Positions 16,053-25,760 of a stretch of DNA of 64,000 nt are shown piece by piece (position 1 is the first letter of the stretch; each line of letters opens with the position of its first letter). The translations under genes and the position numbers were made by a program. The stretch comes from CAWDMC01 sp963803295 (GTDB lineage Bacteria; Acidobacteriota; Terriglobia; UBA7540). The notes under the pieces are model-generated. The model saw nothing but the letters and a program-made list of their open reading frames with translations. It searched no databases and had not been told where the DNA came from. The stretch lies in NCBI GenBank assembly GCA_963803295.1, contig CAWDMC010000011.1, positions 1 through 64,000 of the forward strand, written 5' to 3'.

Positions 16053-16661
16053 TTACGAGACCTCCGCCGCCGCGAGGGCCAGCCAGGCGATGAGGCTGGC
16101 GTATTTCTCATCCTGACGCCATGGCGGCCCCAGTTGCCGTCCCCATTTCGCGAGGCGCTCCGCTAACTCTTCTGGCGAAGCGCCGGAATCAGTGGAGGCA
16201 CGATCGAGCAGGTCGCGCTCCTTGACGCCCGTGATCCGTAGCTTATGGTGTTCTGCGGCTTTTCCAATGGCTTGGCGGAAATGCTGGCCCTCAGCAGCGT
16301 GGATCAAGGCATGGGACTTAAGAGTCACAGCGAGATCTGCCAAGGGCCGTCCCGACGCCAGTAGAATGCCGCACCCACAAACGATGTAGCCTTCGGCCCG
16401 GAGACGATCCAAGATTGCCCCGATGGCTTCAATGGCCATGAGCGTCGCTCGTGCTGCTGATGCGCGGACGAGTTTGTCGGCCTCACCCAGATCCAATTGG
16501 GCAGCGGCGTGATAAGGCTGCACGCCTCCCGGGCTTTCTGAGTCCACGATCTCGATGCGGCGCCGATCGAGCACGGAAGGGTCCCGCCAAAGGCCCAGAG
16601 AGGGCGACGAGAACTGTCCAACCGGAGTGGACCCGGAAACCCAGCGCCGCCGAACTGTCAT
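16053..16661 (-). CDS. Hypothetical protein
   Basis: About 202 residues with no recognised domain. The central part (AAQLDLGEADKLVRASAARATLMAIEAIGAILDRLRAEGY) is strongly helical and is followed by a short glycine/cysteine turn (VCGCGILLASGRPLADLAVTLKSHALIHAAEGQHFR) with several histidines. The ending is helical. No signal peptide. It sits between LysR and RidA on the same strand but with gaps of 43 bp and 100 bp, so an operon is possible. The N-terminal 30 residues are less certain because there is no strong SD at the first ATG. Confidence 0.6.
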   Translation of the reverse strand: MTVRRRWVSGSTPVGQFSSPSLGLWRDPSVLDRRRIEIVDSESPGGVQPYHAAAQLDLGEADKLVRASAARATLMAIEAIGAILDRLRAEGYIVCGCGILLASGRPLADLAVTLKSHALIHAAEGQHFRQAIGKAAEHHKLRITGVKERDLLDRASTDSGASPEELAERLAKWGRQLGPPWRQDEKYASLIAWLALAAAEVS

Positions 16662-16704
16662 TTTCAGTTCTCACTTGTCGGGCACGTGTTGCCAGCGCAC
16701 CCAG

Positions 16705-17094
16705 CTAGATCACAGCCGTAGCCTCTATCTCCACCAGCATTTCCGGATCTACCAAGCGCGTGACACCGATCATGCTCGTTGCCGGATGCACCTCGCCAAA
16801 GAATTGTGCGTGGGCCTTGGCCACCTCCTGCCAGCGGTCGATGTCGGTGAGATAGATGCGCGTCCGGACCACGTTATCGAGCCCGAGGCCGAGACGCTTC
16901 AAAGCATTTTCAATGTTGTGGATCGCCTGCACGGTTTGCCCGAAGGCGTCACCGGGATTCATCACCTTTCCTGAAGGATCCGTGCCGGTAGTTCCTGAGA
17001 CATGAACTGTCTCGCCCGCCTGCACGGCGCGCGCGTAGCCCGCCAGTGGCTCCCAAGGGGTTCCGGAAAAAATCTTCGTGCGTTTTGTTTTCAT
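16705..17094 (-). CDS. RidA/YjgF family protein
   Basis: 129 residues from ATG 17094 behind CAGGAG. It has the YjgF/RidA fold with VQAGETVHVSGTTGTDPSGKV and the conserved arginine in VVRTRIYLTDIDRWQEV, plus a C-terminal MLVEIEATAVI. RidA proteins hydrolyse reactive enamine/imine intermediates made by PLP enzymes such as threonine dehydratase. This copy belongs to one of the sister subfamilies, so deaminase activity is likely but not proven. Confidence 0.85.
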   Translation of the reverse strand: MKTKRTKIFSGTPWEPLAGYARAVQAGETVHVSGTTGTDPSGKVMNPGDAFGQTVQAIHNIENALKRLGLGLDNVVRTRIYLTDIDRWQEVAKAHAQFFGEVHPATSMIGVTRLVDPEMLVEIEATAVI

Positions 17095-17507
17095 AGCAGC
17101 GCTCCTGTCAGGGCCCATCGCCCGCAATTGTGGTGAGCAACGATTCACCATCAGAAGATGTTAACAATCCCAGCAACAACCCAGTCGATCAGGCGTGGTC
17201 GGATCTCTGTTCGGGCAAAAATGGCGGCGAGGGGCCGTTATTCCTTCCGCCTGGCATCGGCTCGGTCACGAGGAAAACAGCCGAAACGTCCTCGATCCGC
17301 AGTCCCCCCCTACGACACCAGCCCTCACAAGCTGCGTGCGAACTCTTTACCTAGGCAGCCTCGGCGCTTATACTAAGGCAGTCAGTTACTCAATGCAACC
17401 ACTTCAGTGAGCTTCGCAGAAAGCCTCGATCGGATCGAACCAGCCCCAGCGAGGCTTTGGTGCGAAATCGAAGCCCCTCAACGGAAGGACCATTCGGCGA
17501 GAAAGAC
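17095..17507. other. 413-bp intergenic region without a convincing gene
   Basis: Between the divergent ridA and TPR genes. Short ORFs on the plus strand (17130-17410) have no protein-like pattern. I see no promoter pair or terminator I would defend. Confidence 0.5.
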
Positions 17508-17825
17508 ATGGAAAAGACCCGCCTGGAACTCCTGGAAGAAACATTAGCCTCAAGCCCCGACAACACCTTTGTTCGTTACGCTTTGGCGTTGGAGCTCGCT
17601 AACGCCGGCAATACTGAGGTGGCATGGCAGCACTTCGATTATCTCCTGAGCCGGCATCCGGACTACGCTCCCACTTATTATCAAGCCGGCCGTTTCCTGG
17701 CGGCGCAGGGCAAGCGTCAGCAAGCCAGGCAGGTCATCACCAAAGGCATTGAGGTGACGCGCGCACAGGGTAATCTCCACGCTTCGGGCGAGCTTGAAAG
17801 ATCACTCGCGGATCTTGGAGAATAG
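17508..17825 (+). CDS. Small tetratricopeptide-repeat protein
   Basis: 105 residues from the ATG at 17508. It contains two to three TPR units: TFVRYALALELANAGNTEVAWQHFDYLLSRHPDYAPTYYQAGRFLAAQGKRQQARQVITKGIEV has the alternating A/G/Y/A/L positions of TPR helices. TPR proteins mediate protein-protein contact. There is no signal peptide, so it is probably cytoplasmic. It is 133 bp before the CDF transporter gene on the same strand. No partner can be named. Confidence 0.75.
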   Translation: MEKTRLELLEETLASSPDNTFVRYALALELANAGNTEVAWQHFDYLLSRHPDYAPTYYQAGRFLAAQGKRQQARQVITKGIEVTRAQGNLHASGELERSLADLGE

Positions 17826-17958
17826 CAAGGGCAATGGAGAAGAAGAGCACGGGATAGGGAATAGAGACAGGGGGTAATTCCGGCAACTTCTCCTCATGTG
17901 TTCCCTCTCTGGCTCGTGACCCGTCCTTTTATTTCTCGTTCTTCGCTTCCTGCATCTT

Positions 17959-19389
17959 ATGGCTATGCTCGAGTCGTCCCTGGCCGGCGACCTGCCTTCT
18001 CAACAGAAGCGATCGGTTGCCTTTAAATCTATGCTCGCGGCGGCTCTTCTGACGACCCTGAAGATCGTCGTGGGCGTCCTCAGCGGCAGTCTGGGGATTC
18101 TCTCCGAAGCCGCTCACTCTGGCCTCGACCTGGTGGCGGCGGCGATCACCTACGCGTCGGTGAGGATGACGGACTTACCTGCCGATTCCCAGCACACCTT
18201 CGGTCACGGGAAGTTCGAGCACCTTTCCGCGTTCATTCAGACCGCGCTCCTGCTGATCACCTGCGGTGTGATTGTCGTGGAGGGGTTGCGGCGGCTTTTT
18301 TTTCATGCCGTGCATGTGGAGTCCACGCCGTGGGCCTATGCGGTGATGGTGATTTCGATCGCGGTTGACACTTTCCGGTCGCGTGCACTCTCGCAGGTGG
18401 CTCAGCGCTACAACAGCCAGGCCTTGGAAGCGGATGCCCTCCATTTCTCCACTGACGTCTACAGCTCGAGTGTGGTGATTCTGGGACTGGTACTGATCCG
18501 GGTGTCGGAGCAGCAACACTTGCGCTGGCTGCAGGGGGCCGACCCGGTGGCGGCCCTGGCGGTAGCAGGAATCACGCTTTTTCTCAGTGTCAGGCTTGGC
18601 CGCAAAACCCTCGACGCTCTGCTCGACGCCGCCCCCCGCGGCACCCCGGACCGGATTGCCACCGCGGTTTCGGGAGTTCGCGGGGTGTTGAACTATGACC
18701 GGATCCGCGTCCGGCAGAGCGGGAGCCGCCTTTTCGTGGATCTCGGGCTGACGCTCGAGAGCAACATTCCCTTTGAGCACGCCCGTTATGTAGCCGAAGC
18801 CGTGGAATCGAGGGTCCACGACGCGTTTCCCGACGCTGACGTGGTGGTGCAGGCTGCGCCGCGAGAACCGGCTTCAAGCGATACGGTGGAGAGAATCCGC
18901 GCGGTTGCCCATCGACACAACTTCCAGGTCCATGACGTCACCGCCTATAAACTCAAGGGACGCGTGAATGTCAGCCTCGATCTAGAACTCGACCCGGGCC
19001 TGCGTTTGGAAGATGCTCACGAACAGGCGACGAGGCTGGAGCGCGAGATCAGGGGAGCCCTGCCGGAAGTGGATGAGGTGAACACTCACATCGAGCCGTT
19101 ACTGAGGAACGTCGAAAGCGTGCGGGAGGGTCCTGGGGATCGTCTGTCCATGGAGCGCAAACTGGTCCGAATTGTCCGCTCTACGCCAGGGGTACTCAAC
19201 TGCCGGGATCTGGAAACCTATCAGGTGGGAAAAGACGTGCTGGTAAGCTTACACTGCGTAGTGAATCGGGATCTCTCTGTAGCCCGTGTGCATGAAATCA
19301 TGGATGAAATCGAACTGAGCTGCCGGAAAGCATTTCCACAAATCTCAAAGATTAGCATTCATCCCGAACCCTCGTCTCCTGCAGCCTAG
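17959..19389 (+). CDS. Cation diffusion facilitator transporter
   Basis: A 476-residue CDF protein that exports divalent metals (zinc, iron, cobalt or manganese) in exchange for protons. About six membrane helices lie in the first 220 residues. Metal-site motifs HSGLD (TM2) and HFSTD (TM5), each HxxxD, fit zinc-type CDFs. A histidine-bearing loop (QHTFGHGKFEHLSAF) is present. After the first cytoplasmic domain (about 215-300), extra related modules extend the C-terminus to about double the usual length, giving up to three tandem dimerisation-like domains. That extension is unusual. The metal is not known. Confidence 0.87.
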   Translation: MAMLESSLAGDLPSQQKRSVAFKSMLAAALLTTLKIVVGVLSGSLGILSEAAHSGLDLVAAAITYASVRMTDLPADSQHTFGHGKFEHLSAFIQTALLLITCGVIVVEGLRRLFFHAVHVESTPWAYAVMVISIAVDTFRSRALSQVAQRYNSQALEADALHFSTDVYSSSVVILGLVLIRVSEQQHLRWLQGADPVAALAVAGITLFLSVRLGRKTLDALLDAAPRGTPDRIATAVSGVRGVLNYDRIRVRQSGSRLFVDLGLTLESNIPFEHARYVAEAVESRVHDAFPDADVVVQAAPREPASSDTVERIRAVAHRHNFQVHDVTAYKLKGRVNVSLDLELDPGLRLEDAHEQATRLEREIRGALPEVDEVNTHIEPLLRNVESVREGPGDRLSMERKLVRIVRSTPGVLNCRDLETYQVGKDVLVSLHCVVNRDLSVARVHEIMDEIELSCRKAFPQISKISIHPEPSSPAA

Positions 19390-19437
19390 GGGGACAAAAA
19401 AACGGTGGACGCCAGGACAGTCAGTTGTTAAAACAAG

Positions 19438-20373
19438 TCATTGCAATTCCGGAACGTCGGAAGCAGGACGGGCATGCGGCTGCGACAGACGCAGGCTGCG
19501 CGCGGCGTTTACCGCGGCGCCGATCATTCCGATTTCGTCTCCCGTCGAGATCGTCTCGAACATGCTCCCCTGCAGCGGTGTCATCTTGACCATTTCGTGC
19601 AGAAGGCTGTCGAGCACGTGCAGATCGACGTAGCGGGCGTTCGGGCCGGTGATGAAGAACTTGCCCGGACCTTCAAGATGAATACTGCTGGCGGTGGCGG
19701 CAGCCAAGGCACGATGCCAGCGTGCGACGAACTTCGCGCACCGGTCGTCGCCGGCTTTGGCGTTCTCGAAAACCTCTTCCGGCTCCATATCGAGGAAGCG
19801 CAGCCTCATGGCGCGATGACCCATGATGCCTTCGAGATGTCCGACGGCGCCGCAGCCGCAAAACTTCTCCTTGGGATCGAGCGAGACCACGATGTGGCCT
19901 CCTTCCCAGGCACCTTCCGCCCACGGATAGCGCCCATAGCCGATGCCGTGGCCCAAAGTCCAGACGCGGATCAGCTTGTGGAGTTGGCCGCGCGTGGCGG
20001 CGATGCCGGCGGCGATGACATCGGCATCATTGAAAACAAACGCCGGCACCGGGGCATCGTTCTGACGCACGATGCCGGTGAGCAGGCCGGCTAGGTTCAG
20101 CCCCTTCAACTGCTGCAAGTTGGGCGAATCTTCGATGACTCCCTCGCGAATGATCCCGGGGAATCCGAGTCCGATCACCTGGACCGTTTCACCGTGGCAC
20201 ACGGCTTGGATTTGCTGCCGAAATAATTGGCTCAAGCCCTCGGTGTGCAGAGTGTGCAGATCGAGATCGGCGGCATCGGAGGGGTAAATCGCAGGCGACC
20301 CTATGATCTGCGCGCCCTCCACCAATCCCACCGCAAGGTGATCGGTTGCAAGAATTCCTATTTGTCGTTGCAT
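19438..20373 (-). CDS. ROK-family protein with a degenerate N-terminal phosphate loop
   Basis: 311 residues with ROK features: the FVFNDADVIAAG motif with the catalytic aspartate, a glycine-rich TLGHGIGYG, and a zinc-binding-like KEKFCGCGAVGHLEG in which the third cysteine is histidine. The usual N-terminal ATP-binding motif DxGGT is not recognisable (the start reads GILATDHLAVGLVEG). ROK proteins are sugar kinases or sugar-responsive repressors; there is no DNA-binding domain here. It could be a sugar kinase with an altered nucleotide site or a non-catalytic sugar binder. It is convergent with the CDF gene. Confidence 0.7.
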   Translation of the reverse strand: MQRQIGILATDHLAVGLVEGAQIIGSPAIYPSDAADLDLHTLHTEGLSQLFRQQIQAVCHGETVQVIGLGFPGIIREGVIEDSPNLQQLKGLNLAGLLTGIVRQNDAPVPAFVFNDADVIAAGIAATRGQLHKLIRVWTLGHGIGYGRYPWAEGAWEGGHIVVSLDPKEKFCGCGAVGHLEGIMGHRAMRLRFLDMEPEEVFENAKAGDDRCAKFVARWHRALAAATASSIHLEGPGKFFITGPNARYVDLHVLDSLLHEMVKMTPLQGSMFETISTGDEIGMIGAAVNAARSLRLSQPHARPASDVPELQ

Positions 20374-20531
20374 AGCAACTCCGGAAACACGGTAGATGAT
20401 GGAGTCAGGCGCAGTGGAGCCGTCTTGCAGGCGCTACCCTGATCTCGGTTTCCGAGTCGCGAACGCGGCCCGCCCCAAGGCCGACTTACGCCACTCTTGT
20501 CTGGCTCCTGACCACCGGCTGCCGGCTCCTC

Positions 20532-21920
20532 TCAGAGCCGTGTCAGCTTATTCAATCCGTTAAAAGCCGCCGCCTTGTAGCACTCAGCCAAAGTGGGATA
20601 GTTGAACACTGTATCTACAAAGTAGTCGACCGTTCCTTTGAGAATATACACTGCCTGGCCGATATGGAGGAGCTCGGAGGCAAGATCACCGATGATATGG
20701 ACGCCTAGGATCTCCTTGGTTTCGCGGTGGAAAATCAGTTTCAGCCGGCCCGTCGTGTCGCCACGAATCTGGCCACGCGCGATCTCGCGATAGTAGGCAA
20801 TCCCCACCTCGTAGGGTACATCCTCTTCAGTGAGTTGCTCCTCCGTCTTGCCGATAAACGATATCTCCGGAATCGTGTAGATGCCATAGGGGTAATTGGC
20901 GGGGTTCGAGTGCACGGGCAGACCCACCGCATGAGCCGCGGCAATCCGGCCCTGCTCCATTGAAACCGAGGCCAGGCTGGGAAAACCGATTACGTCACCG
21001 ACGGCGTAGATGTTCGGCTGCTTGGTCTTGTAGTCTGCATCCACCTGGACGCGTCCGCGTTTGTCAACCTCAATCCCAGCCGCTTCCAGGTTCAGCTCGT
21101 CCACATTGCCCTGACGGCCGACCGCGTAAAGCAGCGTGTCACCTGAGATCTTCTTCTTGCTTTGAAGGTTCGCCACCACGGCGCCCTCGGGTGTTTCCTC
21201 CACGCTATCCACTTCCTCAGCAAGACGCATGGTCACGCGGCGGTCACGCAGGTGATAGGAAAGCGCCTCCACTATCTCAGCATCGGCGAATTCGAGCAGG
21301 CGCGGCCGCTTCTCTACCAAGATCACGCGCACGCCCAGGGTGGCGAACATGCAAGTGTATTCCACCCCGATCACGCCGCCGCCCACCACGATCATGCTGC
21401 GCGGGATGTCCGGCATATCGAGGATCTGGTCACTGTTGATGATGGTGCGCCCGTTCAGGGGAACTCTGGCGGATGCCGCAGGCTTGGTTCCGGTGGCGAT
21501 GATAATAGTGTTCGCCTCGAAGTCCGATTGACCGCGGGAACTCACCACCCTTACGTGACGTGTGTCCAAGAAGGTCCCGGTGCCGTAGATTACCTCGATG
21601 CCGTTCCGGGCGAGTTGCGCCTGGGTTACATCGATCTCGGTCTTGATCACGTGCTGGACCCGGAAGGCCAGGTCCGCCGTAGTGATCTTTTCCTTAACCC
21701 GGTAGTTGATGCCGTAGATATTTTGGTATTGATATCCGGACAGGTGGAGGACGGCTTCACGGATGGTCTTGCTCGGAATAGTGCCCGTGTTGATACAGGC
21801 CCCGCCGACAACTTCCCGTCTTTCAATAAGCGCGACCCGGCGGCCGCACTTGGCGGCCTGGATCGCGGCACGCTGGCCCGCGGGCCCGGAACCGATTACG
21901 ATGAGATCGTAGTTCTGCAC
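20532..21920 (-). CDS. sthA: Soluble pyridine nucleotide transhydrogenase (SthA-like)
   Basis: A 462-residue flavoprotein of the disulfide reductase family. The FAD fold is YDLIVIGSGPAGQRAAIQAA; the NAD(P) fold is SMIVVGGGVIGVEYTCMFATLG. Where dihydrolipoyl dehydrogenases have the redox disulfide CxxxxC, this protein reads GACINTGTIPSKT, with only one cysteine. That is the SthA signature. SthA moves hydride between NADPH and NAD+. The C-terminal dimer domain (NYPTLAECYKAAAFNGLNKL) lacks the usual HP..E catalytic pair, also as in SthA. It is the only gene here of its kind and appears monocistronic. Confidence 0.88.
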   Translation of the reverse strand: MQNYDLIVIGSGPAGQRAAIQAAKCGRRVALIERREVVGGACINTGTIPSKTIREAVLHLSGYQYQNIYGINYRVKEKITTADLAFRVQHVIKTEIDVTQAQLARNGIEVIYGTGTFLDTRHVRVVSSRGQSDFEANTIIIATGTKPAASARVPLNGRTIINSDQILDMPDIPRSMIVVGGGVIGVEYTCMFATLGVRVILVEKRPRLLEFADAEIVEALSYHLRDRRVTMRLAEEVDSVEETPEGAVVANLQSKKKISGDTLLYAVGRQGNVDELNLEAAGIEVDKRGRVQVDADYKTKQPNIYAVGDVIGFPSLASVSMEQGRIAAAHAVGLPVHSNPANYPYGIYTIPEISFIGKTEEQLTEEDVPYEVGIAYYREIARGQIRGDTTGRLKLIFHRETKEILGVHIIGDLASELLHIGQAVYILKGTVDYFVDTVFNYPTLAECYKAAAFNGLNKLTRL

Positions 21921-22092
21921 GCCGATAGCCCGCCCGAGACATGCCAGCCGGGTGAGGATTAGCTGTTGCTCGGAATTGATTGATGATATGAGGCGCCCTT
22001 GGGTTTAAACCCGCAGCAATAACATTCTACCACACTGTCACGAGGATCAGCGTCGACCCCGTTTACCGACAGTCTCCGGCTAGGAGATCAAC

Positions 22093-22815
22093 TCATCCCC
22101 GGCCCAGTAGCCGCAGCGGATTCAAGGAGCGCAGGGAGGAGGACCGCACCTGGTCCCGGGAAGGGGGGCGTTGCAGCCAGCGGAATCCCACCACAATCAT
22201 GCTGGAGTTGAATCCGAGATTCGGCAACTGGAGGTTAGCGTTCGACATGTGCATATAGCGGTACTCGAAAATTATGGCGCGCTGCGGCTGAATGAAATAC
22301 TGGACACCGAGTCCACCTTGAGGGCAGAACTGGGTGTGGCCGTCCAGCTCCGAGGCGTGATTGTTCAGATCGGTTCTCAGGACTCCGGCGCCAAACTCGA
22401 AGAAAGGCGTCAGGCGCCGGTGGACCGGAGGGCCTTCCAGGCGGAGCAGCAGCGTGTTTCCGGCCACGTAGCCACCCGGATTGGGCGAGGCACCGAGCAT
22501 CCCCTCATCAATCAGGTCGAAGCGGCGTATGAAGGACTCAGGCGACTGCCAGGCGACCAATCCGACCTGAGGTGCGGCCCAGGCCAGGTTGACATGCGAG
22601 ACGTTCCGCGGAATCGCGTTCTCCACCGCGTAGGCCGCGCCCAGGCCAAACGTCCAGCGGCCGCTGTTCTGCCACTGGGAGGCTGGAGCGGGTACCTTCA
22701 TCAGACCTCTCCCCGCCTCCGTCGATGTCGCGGGGGAGGATTGAGCGTAAAGTGCGGCGGGAACCATGAAGGTGCATAAGACAAAAATAACCTGCACCCT
22801 TAAAGTCAACCTCAT
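22093..22815 (-). CDS. PagL-like acyloxyacyl hydrolase (lipid A 3-O-deacylase family)
   Basis: 240 residues with a signal peptide (MRLTLRVQVIFVLCTFMVPAALYA). The mature protein looks like an eight-strand outer-membrane barrel: alternating patterns in GRWTFGLGAAYAVENA, LTPFFEFGAGVLR and QRAIIFEYRYMHMSNANLQLPNLGFNSSM. The last segment matches the PagL catalytic area with His (MHMSN), Ser and a nearby Glu (FEYRYMH). PagL enzymes remove the 3-O acyl chain of lipid A. Whether this protein is active is not shown; the family also has non-enzymatic members. Confidence 0.75.
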   Translation of the reverse strand: MRLTLRVQVIFVLCTFMVPAALYAQSSPATSTEAGRGLMKVPAPASQWQNSGRWTFGLGAAYAVENAIPRNVSHVNLAWAAPQVGLVAWQSPESFIRRFDLIDEGMLGASPNPGGYVAGNTLLLRLEGPPVHRRLTPFFEFGAGVLRTDLNNHASELDGHTQFCPQGGLGVQYFIQPQRAIIFEYRYMHMSNANLQLPNLGFNSSMIVVGFRWLQRPPSRDQVRSSSLRSLNPLRLLGRG

Positions 22816-22936
22816 AAGTATCGCTTCGGGTAGACGGTTAAACTCACAATTTTGCCGGAAGGAGAGGCGGAAAGCAACTTGAAACGCCCAACCGCCCCAG
22901 AATCAGCGTGAAGGCGAGAGGCACGAGTGGTTGAGA

Positions 22937-23629
22937 CTACAGAGGGGCTCGCCAACAGCGGTAGACGGTGAGGAGAATCTTTGCTCCGGCGGCGATGCTG
23001 CCGCGCACGGTTCCGGAAATCTTGGACTTGCCCGCACGCCTGCGCCGGTAGGCTACGGCAAGTTCTATGGTTCGCAGCTTCAGCCGTGCTGCCTTGGCCT
23101 GCATTTCCACGTTCCAACCGAAATCAGGATCGGAGAGATGCAACCGATCGAGGGCGGACCGGCTCAAAACCCGCATGGGACCGAGGTCCGTGAAGCGAAC
23201 CCCCCAGATCCGGCAGATCAGCCAGGTGGTTAGAGCGTTTCCAAAGCGTTGAAGCAGAGTGAGGGAGCCGGGCTCGGGGCTGCCAAGCACCCGCGATCCA
23301 ATGACGAGGTCCCAGGCACCCTCCTCGTAACAGTTCAGCAGACGTTCGAGATCGCCGGGTTCGTCGGAAAGATCCGCGTCCATGAAGGCCACGGCGTCGA
23401 AGCCGGGAGAGAGCGCGGCGATGCCCGCCATACATGCTCGGCCGTAGCCGCGCCGAGACTCCACCACGACCCGCGCTCCGGCCTCGCGCGCCACTTCGGC
23501 CGTACGGTCGCGGCTGCCGTTGTCCACGACAATCACCTGGGGAAAGCGGCCGGCTGGGAGTCCTGCAATCACTTGGGCGATCGATCCGGCCTCGTCCAAA
23601 GCGGGAATAATTAAGGCGTAATTGTTCAT
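22937..23629 (-). CDS. Family 2 glycosyltransferase
   Basis: 230 residues of a GT-A fold: NNYALIIPALDEAGSIAQVI at the start, VVDNGSRDRTAEVA, and the metal-binding DxD in AFMDADLSDEPG. The remainder ends in a basic region (AYRRRRAGKSKISGTVRGS). It resembles dolichol/polyprenyl phosphate mannosyl- or glucosyltransferases but has no membrane helices at the C-terminus. Probable role: transferring a sugar from a nucleotide donor to a lipid carrier or envelope glycan at the cytoplasmic face. The acceptor is unknown. Confidence 0.82.
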   Translation of the reverse strand: MNNYALIIPALDEAGSIAQVIAGLPAGRFPQVIVVDNGSRDRTAEVAREAGARVVVESRRGYGRACMAGIAALSPGFDAVAFMDADLSDEPGDLERLLNCYEEGAWDLVIGSRVLGSPEPGSLTLLQRFGNALTTWLICRIWGVRFTDLGPMRVLSRSALDRLHLSDPDFGWNVEMQAKAARLKLRTIELAVAYRRRRAGKSKISGTVRGSIAAGAKILLTVYRCWRAPL

Positions 23630-23865
23630 CAGAATTCAGTTCATCAGGTGCCGGAGGGCGGGGCTTAACAACCAGCCCTCCTCTAGCCCGATCAATAACC
23701 GAGACCGCCACGGTAATTCCCAGCTGGCGGTTAGTGGGTCAGTTTGATTTGTGACGGCGGGTTTACCTCGCCAACTGGCGGCGTAAAGCCGCCTCCACAT
23801 CATCAAGCGGACCCACTACCGCCTGGCGTCCGAACTGACAACGGACCATCGATTATGATATAAAA

Positions 23866-24456
23866 ATGAGTTGTAGAGCCATGCAAGACGGCCCCGTGTC
23901 CAGCCCTGAGACGGTCGGTGAGCCTGCCCCGCGCGGGAGGCAGCGCTTCTTTGAGTCCCGCTACTGGGTGCGGGATTTCGTTCTGGCGATCCTGCTGGCT
24001 TTCATCGTCATTGTTTTTCTCTATCAGCCAGTCCAGGTAGAAGGCACAAGCATGATGCCTCACCTGGAGAACAACGAGCGCATCTTTATTAACAAATTTG
24101 TCTACCGGTTTGAGGCCATCAAACGGGGCGACATCGTGGTTTTCTGGTATCCGCTTGACCCAGCGAAGTCATACATCAAGCGCGTGATCGGACTTCCGGG
24201 CGAGCGGGTCAGCATTGTTGAGGGAAAAGTGTATATCGATGGACGCCCGCTCAAGGAGTCTTATATCCCGCCCGAGTATCTGGACCACCAGAGCGAACCG
24301 CCGGCAATGGTGCCTCCCGGCCATTATTACGTGTTGGGAGACCATCGCGAGTCCTCGAATGACAGCCGGATTTGGGGTACTGTGGACCGGAAGTATATCT
24401 ATGGAAAGGCCGTCTTCGTCTATTGGCCCTTCAGCCTGATCGGGGCGCTTCAGTAA
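23866..24456 (+). CDS. lepB: Signal peptidase I
   Basis: About 196 residues, with a single N-terminal membrane anchor (DFVLAILLAFIVIVFLY). The catalytic serine is in EGTSMMPHLENNE, and the general base lysine is in YIKRVIGLPGERVSI. The downstream VLGDHRESSNDSRIWGTV box is typical. The enzyme cleaves signal peptides from exported proteins at the outer face of the inner membrane. The start is uncertain; ATGs at 23866 and 23881 both fit. It is followed by carA 118 bp downstream, but the two are probably unrelated transcription units. Confidence 0.92.
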   Translation: MSCRAMQDGPVSSPETVGEPAPRGRQRFFESRYWVRDFVLAILLAFIVIVFLYQPVQVEGTSMMPHLENNERIFINKFVYRFEAIKRGDIVVFWYPLDPAKSYIKRVIGLPGERVSIVEGKVYIDGRPLKESYIPPEYLDHQSEPPAMVPPGHYYVLGDHRESSNDSRIWGTVDRKYIYGKAVFVYWPFSLIGALQ

Positions 24457-24573
24457 CCACTTCTCGATCTCCAGTCCTCGGTTCGAGGATCTCGACGGCC
24501 GACGACCGGGATTGGGTGTGCCCGATCCATTCCCGGGAAACTGAGAGCTGAGAAACTGCTAGCTGACAGAACT

Positions 24574-25719
24574 ATGGATGCCATTCTTGCGCTCGAAGAC
24601 GGCAGGGTTTTTCACGGACGCGGCTACGGCGCCCTGGGTGAACGCTCCGGTGAAGTTGTGTTTAACACATCGCTCTCCGGTTACCAGGAGATTCTGACCG
24701 ATCCCTCCTATGCCGGCCAAATCGTCATCCTCACTTATCCGCACATCGGCAACTACGGCACCAATCCCTACGATAGCGAATCGGTGAGACCCTTTGCCGA
24801 AGGCTTAGTGGTGCGCGAGTTGAGCCTGGTCGCGAGCAACTGGCGCTCAACAGAGGAGGCGTCGGCTTTTCTCGCCGATTTTGGGGTTCCGATTATTTCA
24901 GATATCGACACGCGCGCCCTGGTCCGCCACCTGCGGAAATTCGGCGCCATGCGCGGCATGATCTCAACCGCGGATCGCGACGAAAGCAGCTTGGTTGCCA
25001 AGGCCAAAGCCTCACCTAGCATGGTGGGTCTGGACCTCGCCAGCCGCGTTTCGACGGCTTTCCAATACAACTGGGCCGAGCCGTCGGTAAGCCTCAACGG
25101 ATCGGAAAAACAAAAAGAGTCCGGTCAGAAGAAATTTCATGTTGTAGCTTATGATTTTGGAATTAAGCACAACATATTAAGAAGATTAGTTGATGTGGCC
25201 TGCCGGGTAACGGTTGTGCCCGCCGCAACTTCCGCGACCGATACTCTGGCGCTTCAACCTGACGGCGTGTTCCTCTCAAACGGTCCAGGCGATCCGGAAC
25301 CACTTGAGCACGCCGCGAGAACCGTGCGCTCGCTCAGCGGACGAGTTCCGCTGTTTGGCATCTGCCTTGGCCACCAGATCATGGGACTCGCCTTGGGCGG
25401 CAAGACGTACAAGCTCAAGTTCGGGCATCACGGCGGCAATCATCCGGTCCTGAACCTCGAGACCAATAAGGTGGAAATCACCGCCCAGAATCATGGCTTC
25501 GCAGTGGATCCGGATTCGCTCGATTCGACGAGCGTAGTCTTTACTCATCGAAATCTGAACGACGATACGCTGGAGGGCCTGCGTCATCGGACGATGCCAT
25601 TGTTTAGCGTCCAGTATCATCCGGAAGCTTCGCCGGGACCGCACGATGCGTCATATTTGTTCAAGCAGTTTGTTAATATGATGGAGGAGTTTAGGAATAA
25701 GGGCGAAGGCAAAGGGTAG
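24574..25719 (+). CDS. carA: Carbamoyl-phosphate synthase small (glutaminase) subunit
   Basis: 381 residues, the expected length. The N-terminal domain begins MDAILALEDGRVFHGRGYGALGER. The C-terminal class I amidotransferase domain carries the catalytic cysteine in FGICLGHQIMGLALGG and the His/Glu in QYHPEASPGPHD. It supplies ammonia from glutamine to CarB for carbamoyl phosphate, the start of pyrimidine and arginine synthesis. carB does not follow directly but after 1.1 kb of other ORFs. No leader attenuator was seen upstream. Confidence 0.94.
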   Translation: MDAILALEDGRVFHGRGYGALGERSGEVVFNTSLSGYQEILTDPSYAGQIVILTYPHIGNYGTNPYDSESVRPFAEGLVVRELSLVASNWRSTEEASAFLADFGVPIISDIDTRALVRHLRKFGAMRGMISTADRDESSLVAKAKASPSMVGLDLASRVSTAFQYNWAEPSVSLNGSEKQKESGQKKFHVVAYDFGIKHNILRRLVDVACRVTVVPAATSATDTLALQPDGVFLSNGPGDPEPLEHAARTVRSLSGRVPLFGICLGHQIMGLALGGKTYKLKFGHHGGNHPVLNLETNKVEITAQNHGFAVDPDSLDSTSVVFTHRNLNDDTLEGLRHRTMPLFSVQYHPEASPGPHDASYLFKQFVNMMEEFRNKGEGKG

Positions 25720-25760
25720 AGCCAAAAGAGGAGCCTCGTGGCAGTCGTGCAGGAGGAGTT

